NCBI GenBank assembly: GCA_019313725.1
Contig: JAFDAT010000215.1
Span: 1 to 6,193, forward strand
Origin: Deltaproteobacteria bacterium
GTDB lineage: Bacteria > Desulfobacterota > Desulfobacteria > Desulfobacterales > B30-G6
DNA length: 6,193 nucleotides
Direction: 5' to 3'
The translations under genes and the position numbers were made by a program. Positions 1-4,828 of this stretch are shown in pieces (position 1 is the first letter of the stretch; the number at the start of each line of letters is the position of its first letter). A model generated the notes under the pieces. It saw only the letters and a list, made by a program, of their open reading frames with translations. It ran no database searches and was not told where the DNA came from.

Positions 1-904
1 AATAGGCCTTCATGTGAACCGTGATGATTTTATCCTTTTGTTTGACCAGCACTGCCACTTTTTTGAATTCGTCCAGGGTCACGAACACATCCGGTTCGTA
101 TTGCAGACCAAAGGAGACACCACGGGCCCCCTGTTCAAGAGCTTCTTCCAGCAGGTACATCTGTGCCTGCATCCTGTTGCCGGTCATGGGGGTTGGATCG
201 TATCCCTGTAGAGACGCCCGGGTGGTGCCGTTGCCGACCAGGGTGGCCAGATTGTGGGTGGTGCCGTGTCTTTGCAGGTAATCAAAATAGCCGTCTATGG
301 TATCCCATTGCAGGTCGTACAGGCCTTTGGTTCGCCTGTTTACGGTTTTGTAAAAATCCTGGTTGGGCGATTCCGCGGTGAGGTCCCGGGATCCATTTTT
401 AAAACCGGCCACACCAAATCCACAATTTCCGCCGATAAAGGTGGTGACCCCCTGCCGGGTAAATGGGGTCGTGAGGTCATTACGGCTTGTCGCCGGAAGA
501 ACCCAGTCCATGTGAGAATGCATATCGATGATACCGGGAGCGATAACCTTTCCTGTGCAGTCAATGGTATTGCCATCGAAGCTTACCGCTTCGCTGATAA
601 CCTTTTCGATCTTCTGGCCATCGATCAGCAGTGAACCTTTGAAGGCTTTGCGGCCGGTGCCGTCGATGATCAATCCGTCTTTCAACAGGGTGCGCTGTTT
701 TCCGATGCTCTCGATGGTCAATTGTCCTTCTGCAACAGGTACATTGGTCTGTTGGGTGGATTGTGTTGCGCCGGCCTTTGATTTTCGGAAGGTTCCGCCA
801 CCAAACAGGGTAAATACGGCGGAAGTAGAAGCCACCTTCATCAGCCAGCGGATGAAATCCCGCCACAGCAGATTCATTTTAAAGAAATTTTCAATGGATT
901 GCAT
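1..904 (-). CDS. N-acyl-D-amino-acid deacylase (D-aminoacylase-like amidohydrolase), 3' part cut by window edge
   Basis: Reading the minus strand from ATG 904 gives 301 codons without a stop, running off the left edge. The protein resembles the D-aminoacylase branch of the amidohydrolase superfamily, zinc enzymes that hydrolyse N-acyl-D-amino acids to D-amino acid plus carboxylate. An N-terminal beta segment (about 72-110, with KDGLIIDGTG) leads into the metal motif HSHMD (H129, H131), then GVTTFIGGNCG, whose C161 matches the zinc-binding Cys of D-aminoacylase. Next come GNGTTRASL, GARGVSFGLQYEPD (from about 259), and VHMKA at the edge, whose H297 fits the next metal-ligand His. The first 40 residues contain a basic stretch and a short hydrophobic run (KVASTSAVFTLFGGG), so export or membrane attachment is possible. 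A GAGG box 6 nt upstream supports the 904 start over the internal ATG at 877, which has no such box. The exact acyl-amino acid substrate cannot be told; a dihydroorotase-like or dipeptidase-like amidohydrolase is the less likely alternative. Confidence 0.88.
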   Translation of the reverse strand, partial: MQSIENFFKMNLLWRDFIRWLMKVASTSAVFTLFGGGTFRKSKAGATQSTQQTNVPVAEGQLTIESIGKQRTLLKDGLIIDGTGRKAFKGSLLIDGQKIEKVISEAVSFDGNTIDCTGKVIAPGIIDMHSHMDWVLPATSRNDLTTPFTRQGVTTFIGGNCGFGVAGFKNGSRDLTAESPNQDFYKTVNRRTKGLYDLQWDTIDGYFDYLQRHGTTHNLATLVGNGTTRASLQGYDPTPMTGNRMQAQMYLLEEALEQGARGVSFGLQYEPDVFVTLDEFKKVAVLVKQKDKIITVHMKAY

Positions 905-910
905 GTGTAG

Positions 911-914
911 CCTC
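911..914 (-). promoter_or_regulatory. Ribosome binding site of the amidohydrolase gene
   Basis: The minus strand reads GAGG, six bases before ATG 904. It decides between the start at 904 and the internal ATG at 877. Confidence 0.55.
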
Positions 915-975
915 GTCACGGTAATTTCGCCGATTTGGTTCGGCTGTGGTGATACCTGAACAGGATTGCCCTAAC

Positions 976-988
976 TGCATGTGATGCA
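976..988. promoter_or_regulatory. Short inverted repeat, possible operator
   Basis: TGCAT and ATGCA are separated by GTG, making a 13-bp palindrome that touches the -10 box of the putative amidohydrolase promoter. The position suits a repressor site, but the palindrome is short and seen only once. Confidence 0.22.
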
Positions 989-1016
989 TGATGGCAAAAA
1001 GAAAAATGTTTATCAA
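988..1016 (-). promoter_or_regulatory. Possible sigma70-type promoter of the amidohydrolase gene
   Basis: On the minus strand TTGATA (1016-1011) is followed after 17 bp by CATCAT (993-988), about 85 bp upstream of the start codon. The -35 box is good, and the -10 box matches TATAAT at four of six positions. The spacer is T-rich. Chance occurrence is possible. Confidence 0.3.
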
Positions 1017-1082
1017 TGGTTTTCCAATTTCCTTCGCCACCGGTGGGAAAGGGGAAAGCAAACCGTCGATCTCCTTTAAACT

Positions 1083-1232
1083 GCTGTTTTTGGACCTGAA
1101 AAGGTGACTTTAAGCCTGTTTTTTACCTGTTTGCAAAGGCTAAATATATATATTTCAGATAGTTGGGCAGGTCCGACCCCAGAAATCGACCCCAGAAATC
1201 GCGACCCCAGAAATCGTCGACCCCAAGAACCC
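1083..1232 (+). repeat. Intergenic repeat copy A with four-unit tandem array
   Basis: Positions 1083-1180 align without gaps to 4679-4776 (copy C) over 98 bp, with about two thirds identity by hand. Both ends are well conserved (GCTGTTTTTG on the left, TTGGG-AGGTCCGACCCC on the right) and the middle is divergent. The middle here carries the 14-bp palindrome AAATATATATATTT (1142-1155). From 1175 an array of units headed GACCCC follows, with heads at 1175, 1188, 1203 and 1219 (steps of 13, 15 and 16 bp). The first three unit bodies read AGAAATC; the last reads AAGAACC. The GGTC-C-GACC core is self-complementary. Not a CRISPR: units are too short and lack spacers. Confidence 0.8.
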
Positions 1233-1304
1233 TAAATAATCGTGAACCTGATCCGCATCAATCTGGATGACTTTATAAAGCATTTGCGGTAAGCTGACTG
1301 GCAT
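1155..1304 (-). CDS. Possible small ORF (49 aa) ending inside repeat copy A; unknown function
   Basis: The minus strand has ATG at 1304 preceded by a strong GGGGAGG box with 8-nt spacing, and a near-consensus promoter lies about 80 bp further upstream. The peptide begins MPVSLPQMLYKVIQIDADQV. From about residue 26 it is encoded by the repeat array, giving GSTISGVAISGVDFWG, and it stops at 1157-1155 within the repeat. The frame stays open upstream to a TTG at 1418, but that codon is the -35 box of the promoter, so the long form is unlikely. A second minus-strand frame (ATG 1348 to TAG 1232, 38 aa) stops exactly at the array border. No family is recognised. It may be a gene remnant cut by the repeat, or a leader peptide. 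Confidence 0.3.
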   Translation of the reverse strand: MPVSLPQMLYKVIQIDADQVHDYLGFLGSTISGVAISGVDFWGRTCPTI

Positions 1305-1388
1305 GGCGGCTGCCTCCCCGGATAAATGGTTTTTGTCGGGCTTTCCATTCAACCATCTTGGGGCCACCGCCACAAAGGTACGAAAAAC

Positions 1389-1418
1389 ATTATACCTTAT
1401 CCATGTCACCGGTTTCAA
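1389..1418 (-). promoter_or_regulatory. Near-consensus sigma70 promoter reading leftward
   Basis: On the minus strand TTGAAA (1418-1413, five of six consensus) is followed after 18 bp by TATAAT (1394-1389, six of six). Transcription would start near 1382 and run leftward through the small ORF and repeat A towards the amidohydrolase. The -35 box lies only about 10 bp from the divergent U32 start codon, so this promoter may also affect U32 expression. Alternatively it serves only the small ORF. Confidence 0.55.
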
Positions 1419-1428
1419 TTAAGCTGCA

Positions 1429-3711
1429 ATGAATCCTATGAAAAAAGAAATTGAATTGCTGGCCCCGGGTGGAGATATTGGTTCCATCAAAGCCGCAATT
1501 GCGGCAGGGGCGGATGCTATATACTGTGGTTTGAATAAATTTAATGCAAGAAATCGTGCAACAAACCTCGATTTTGAGGATTTATATGGGATTATAAACC
1601 TTGCCCATAAAAATAATTGTAAAGTTTTTCTAACCCTTAATATTATTATTGTAGGCAGTGAGATCCCGGCTCTTATTCGCTTGCTGAATAAATTAGTTAA
1701 TACAAGGATCGACGGCGTTATTGTCCAGGATTTTGGATTGTTTTATCTCCTATCACTCTATTTTAAAGGCCTTGAAATACATGCATCTACGCAGCTTAAT
1801 ACGCATAATGAGGGCCAGATCAATTTTTTGAGAAAACTGACTGCCACCCGGGTTAATCTGTCCAGAGAGTTAAATATTGTTGAGATAAAAGCGTTAACCT
1901 TGATGGGGCTTGAAAATAGTATCTCTACTGAAGTATTTGTCCACGGTTCCTACTGTATCTCTTTTTCAGGTATTTGCTATTTAAGTTCTGTTCATGGAGC
2001 AAACTCAGGAAATCGCGGCAGGTGCAGCCAACCCTGTAGAGACAGATATTTAACGACGCCGGAAGGTAATAATTTCCCTCTCAATCTAAAAGATAATTCC
2101 GCCTATTTTGATCTAAGGGAAATATCAGATGCAGGGGTTGCCTCAATAAAGATCGAAGGAAGAATAAAGAAGTATGAATACGTATATACGGTGGTAAACA
2201 GCTGGAAAAACCAAATCCGGAGTTTCTATGATCAAAACAGGTTGAATAGTGACAATAGCGATCTTTATAGGGTATTCAACCGGAATTTTTCAAACGCTTA
2301 TTTGAAGGGCGATATTCATAAAGATATGTTTATTGATAATCCCCGGGATAACTCAATTCAACATCTTTCTGACATTCATGATTATTCTACGCATGATCAA
2401 TTGGCGAAAGACAAATTAGCGCTTCTTGAAGAAAAAGATGACATTACAACGAATGTTAAACATAAAATCGAACATTTGAGTATCGCCAAAATACCTTTAA
2501 TACTAAGCATTTCAGGGAAACTTCATATGCCTTTAAAAGTGTCTGTAAAAACGCCGGACACTTCCTTTATTGTACTTTCCGAAATGAATCTTGTAAATGC
2601 ACACACACACACCCTGAACAACAAAAAAAGTGCTGCCCTGGGTCTAAATTACGATGCGTTATTGGAAAGACTTAGCGTATTCAAAAATACGGAATACTAT
2701 CTTAAGCAGATAGAATTAGAGAAGCTTCAAAGTGATCTTTTTATCTCTTTTAAAGCGTTCAATTCAGTAAAAAATAGAATCTTGTCCATTTTGAATGATC
2801 CAAACGAACTTATAGATCCGATTGATGTTCCCTTCTTAAAAAAGCAGCATCCGTTAACAATTCAATCCGGTCTTGCTGTTTTAATCTCCTCCCCAGAGGA
2901 TGTGCACCTTGGCAACAATACTTCTGCAGATATCTTTTTTCAACTTCCTGATTGCTGTAAAAGTGAATGTGCCCAGCTTATAGAACTTTTTTTAAAAAAC
3001 AAACAACTAACCCCCTGGTTCCCATCTATTTTAATAGGTGAAAACTATTCGGCTGCCGTGAAATTTCTTCTACAGGTACACCCCAAATTTATTGTAACCA
3101 ATAATTCCGGCATTGCCTATGAAGCCTATAAAAATGGAATTCCGTGGATAGCGGGACCCTATCTTAATATTGTTAATTCCTTTAGTCTGCTATGTTTAAA
3201 AGAATATTTCAATTGCTATGGCGCATTCATTTCAAATGAAATTAGTAAATATCAGATAAAAAGTATTATCGCTCCTGATAATTTCAAACTATACTATAGT
3301 ATCTATCATCCTATTTTACTCCTGACCAGTAGACAATGTTTACTTCATCAGACTGTTGGATGTGAAAAGAATACAATTGACGAGGACTGTATTAAAAATT
3401 GTAACAGATCTTCAACCATTACAAATTTAAAAAAGGTTTCTCTTTTTATTAAAAAAACAAAGGGAAACTATCATTGTATCTATAACCAGAATAATTTCTT
3501 GAATACAGATATTGTTACCGATTTGCCGGACATTTTTTCCCGTTTTCTCATCGACTTGAGGGACATAAAAACAAAAACGGAAATAGGGGTGAATAAATCC
3601 GGAGTTATCCAGCTTTTTACAAACCTTCTAGAGGGAAATCCCGATTCAAGAAAGGAACTTAATCATGTGATTTATCCTTCAACGAACAGCCAATATATAA
3701 AAGGAATCTGA
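1429..3711 (+). CDS. Peptidase U32 family protein, long RlhA-like form (probable RNA hydroxylation factor)
   Basis: The 760-aa product belongs to the U32 family, whose studied members (RlhA, TrhP, UbiU/UbiV) act in hydroxylation of rRNA, tRNA or ubiquinone rather than proteolysis. The N-terminal barrel shows LLAPGG (10-15), GADAIYCG (27-34), HASTQ (118-122), RVNLSREL, EVFVHGSYC, NRGRCSQPCR and KIEGR (E243). Four cysteines, C176-x6-C183-x15-C199-x3-C203, fit the Fe-S cluster ligands known in this family. A DUF3656-like middle (about 340-465, IPLILSISGK then ALGLNYDALLERL) and a second, degenerate U32-like half follow, with a further Cys group (C637, C645, C654, C658, later C683). Length is that of long RlhA-type proteins; TrhP is much shorter. 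Neither ATG 1429 nor ATG 1438 has a clear ribosome binding site; 1438 (MKKEIELLAPGG) fits the family start better, and an in-frame TAA lies at 1420. The gene is AT-rich, and rich in Asn, Ile and Lys, unlike its neighbours, suggesting transfer. The target RNA is unknown. Confidence 0.85.
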   Translation: MNPMKKEIELLAPGGDIGSIKAAIAAGADAIYCGLNKFNARNRATNLDFEDLYGIINLAHKNNCKVFLTLNIIIVGSEIPALIRLLNKLVNTRIDGVIVQDFGLFYLLSLYFKGLEIHASTQLNTHNEGQINFLRKLTATRVNLSRELNIVEIKALTLMGLENSISTEVFVHGSYCISFSGICYLSSVHGANSGNRGRCSQPCRDRYLTTPEGNNFPLNLKDNSAYFDLREISDAGVASIKIEGRIKKYEYVYTVVNSWKNQIRSFYDQNRLNSDNSDLYRVFNRNFSNAYLKGDIHKDMFIDNPRDNSIQHLSDIHDYSTHDQLAKDKLALLEEKDDITTNVKHKIEHLSIAKIPLILSISGKLHMPLKVSVKTPDTSFIVLSEMNLVNAHTHTLNNKKSAALGLNYDALLERLSVFKNTEYYLKQIELEKLQSDLFISFKAFNSVKNRILSILNDPNELIDPIDVPFLKKQHPLTIQSGLAVLISSPEDVHLGNNTSADIFFQLPDCCKSECAQLIELFLKNKQLTPWFPSILIGENYSAAVKFLLQVHPKFIVTNNSGIAYEAYKNGIPWIAGPYLNIVNSFSLLCLKEYFNCYGAFISNEISKYQIKSIIAPDNFKLYYSIYHPILLLTSRQCLLHQTVGCEKNTIDEDCIKNCNRSSTITNLKKVSLFIKKTKGNYHCIYNQNNFLNTDIVTDLPDIFSRFLIDLRDIKTKTEIGVNKSGVIQLFTNLLEGNPDSRKELNHVIYPSTNSQYIKGI

Positions 3712-3734
3712 AGCCGACCTATGGTGGAAAGAGT

Positions 3735-3830
3735 GGGGCGTGAAAACACACTTTTAAACTTCTTTTAGCCCTTTTTAGACGTTCATTTCAATATATTACA
3801 GCGGGTTGGGTAGGTCCGACCCCAGAAACC
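3735..3830 (+). repeat. Intergenic repeat copy B, single array unit
   Basis: Positions 3793-3824 are identical to 4746-4777 of copy C over 32 bp, including GGGTTGGGTAGGTCCGACCC. Weaker similarity extends left: GGGCGTGAAAACA at 3736 pairs with GGGCTTCAAAACA at 4688 with only one base difference in distance to the core. The array is reduced to one unit, GACCCCAGAAACCC. It lies between the convergent U32 and SDR genes, 10 bp beyond the SDR stop codon. No terminator hairpin is obvious in this 129-bp spacer. Confidence 0.78.
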
Positions 3831-3840
3831 CAAGGGGGAA

Positions 3841-4644
3841 CTACCTGGCATCCCGAATGGCTTTTTGCGCTGCCTTGTCGATGAGACTGGGAGCGATCAA
3901 TTTTACCCAGCGACCCAGTTTTCCCCGGGATGAAAGAATGGCCAGGCGGTCCCGGCTTTCCATGGCTTTTACAATTCTGGCGGCACATTCCGCGGACGTC
4001 ATGACCTTGTCTTCCTGTAACGGGCTTTTGCCCAGCGGTTGCCCATCTTTGCCGAACGCACGCCGGTGCATTTCACTGAGAACGAAATCCGGGGCGATCA
4101 TGGTCACGGTGACGCCGGTTTCTAACAATTCAATCCGGAGCGAATCGAAAAAACCGAACATGGCGTGTTTCGAGGCGGAATAAGCAGTACGGGTGGGCAC
4201 ACCGTTTAAGCCGGCCACGCTGGATACTCCGACAATGCGTCCCTTGGATTGTTTCAGGTAGGGGAGCGCATAGTAGGTACAGTAGGCTGCGCTCAGGTAG
4301 TTGATGCGTATAACCTGCTCGATGATGGACGGGTCGCTCATCTCATCGAGGGTGGTCCACATGGTTCTGCCGGCATTGTTGACCAGCGCATCGATCCGAT
4401 CATGTTCCGCAATGGTCTCCTCCACGAGATGTCTGCAAGCAGTTTCCTCGATTATGTCGGTGGGCACGACCATGGCTTTTGCACCCTTTGATTCCACCTC
4501 TATTTTTAGTTCTTCGAGCCGGTCCTGGTTGCGTGCGGCTAAAACGAGTTTAGGCTTCTGGGGGGCAAGCGCTATGCACAAAGCGCGCCCAATTCCTTCG
4601 GAAGCGCCGGTTACGATGACCACCTTATCCTGGAAAATACCCAT
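3841..4644 (-). CDS. Classical short-chain dehydrogenase/reductase (SDR), probably NADP-dependent
   Basis: The 267-aa protein has the full set of classical SDR marks: cofactor glycine motif TGASEGIG (12-19), AAR (36-38), whose Arg favours NADP(H), NNAG (89-92), catalytic N115, S142 in GVSSVAG, and Y155-x3-K159 in AYSASKHA. The length is usual for the family. It should be a cytosolic oxidoreductase acting on a hydroxyl or keto group; the overall pattern recalls the 11-beta-hydroxysteroid dehydrogenase/DHRS7-like group, but the substrate cannot be inferred. ATG 4644 has a GGGGG run four bases upstream, and the first residues MGIFQDKVVIVTG fit the family start. The start lies 35 bp from repeat copy C, and the TAG stop lies 10 bp from copy B, so the gene sits between two direct repeats. 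It is co-oriented with the FAD oxidoreductase upstream, 184 bp away. A TATAAC at 4726-4721 could be a -10 box, without a good -35. Confidence 0.92.
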   Translation of the reverse strand: MGIFQDKVVIVTGASEGIGRALCIALAPQKPKLVLAARNQDRLEELKIEVESKGAKAMVVPTDIIEETACRHLVEETIAEHDRIDALVNNAGRTMWTTLDEMSDPSIIEQVIRINYLSAAYCTYYALPYLKQSKGRIVGVSSVAGLNGVPTRTAYSASKHAMFGFFDSLRIELLETGVTVTMIAPDFVLSEMHRRAFGKDGQPLGKSPLQEDKVMTSAECAARIVKAMESRDRLAILSSRGKLGRWVKLIAPSLIDKAAQKAIRDAR

Positions 4645-4678
4645 ATTTCCCCCTTTTCTTCCTATTTTCTCTTAAACG

Positions 4679-4825
4679 GCTGTTTTTGGGCTTCAAAACA
4701 GGGCTTTAAGCTTGTTTTTGGTTATATTTTAACCCTCATCTTGAAATATTACAGCGGGTTGGGTAGGTCCGACCCCAAGAACCGACCCCAAGAACCGCGA
4801 CCCCAAGCACCGAACCGAACCGAAC
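4679..4825 (+). repeat. Intergenic repeat copy C with three-unit array and CGAAC run
   Basis: The left 98 bp (4679-4776) match copy A without gaps, and 4746-4777 match copy B exactly. The middle holds the inverted repeat GGTTA/TAACC (4720-4734). GACCCC heads fall at 4771, 4784 and 4799 (steps of 13 and 15), with bodies AAGAACC, AAGAACC and AAGCACC. The last unit runs into three CGAAC pentamers (4811-4825), ending 3 bp before the stop codon of the FAD oxidoreductase at 4829-4831. The element fills nearly the whole spacer upstream of the SDR gene and may therefore contain its promoter. Confidence 0.82.
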
Positions 4826-4828
4826 CGG

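Larger units (their letters stand above)
905..1428. other. Gene-poor 524-bp spacer between divergent genes
   Basis: The spacer separates the amidohydrolase (minus) from the U32 gene (plus). It contains the putative amidohydrolase promoter and palindrome (976-1016), repeat copy A (1083-1232), the small ORF (1155-1304) and the strong leftward promoter (1389-1418). I see no tRNA, no CRISPR and no clear rho-independent terminator. No convincing plus-strand promoter for the U32 gene was found. Confidence 0.6.

Noticed and set aside
528..959. Plus-strand open frames of up to 143 aa over the amidohydrolase gene
   Set aside because: They are antisense shadows. The minus-strand frame carries recognisable zinc-site motifs (HSHMD, GGNCG) and the plus frames resemble nothing.
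905..996. Small minus-strand ORF overlapping the amidohydrolase start (begins MHHMQLGQS)
   Set aside because: No ribosome binding site, low-complexity start at the palindrome, and it overlaps the coding start of a well-supported gene.
1175..1232. CRISPR array
   Set aside because: Units are only 13-16 bp, directly adjacent, with no unique spacers and no cas genes.
1155..1418. 87-aa minus-strand frame from TTG 1418
   Set aside because: Its TTG is the -35 hexamer of a near-consensus promoter. The shorter ATG 1304 version with a good ribosome binding site is kept at low confidence instead.
2600..2611. Six CA repeats in the U32 gene as a phase-variation switch
   Set aside because: Six dinucleotides are short for such a switch, the frame is intact, and the run encodes plain HTHT-type residues.
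4688..4720. Rho-independent terminator in the CAAAA...TTTTG part of repeat C
   Set aside because: The inner GCTTTAAGC cannot form a stable loop and the stem is almost all A/T. It does not look like a terminator.
4679..4825. Integron attC site
   Set aside because: No attC-like core sites and no integrase in the window. Only the one-gene-per-repeat spacing resembles cassettes.
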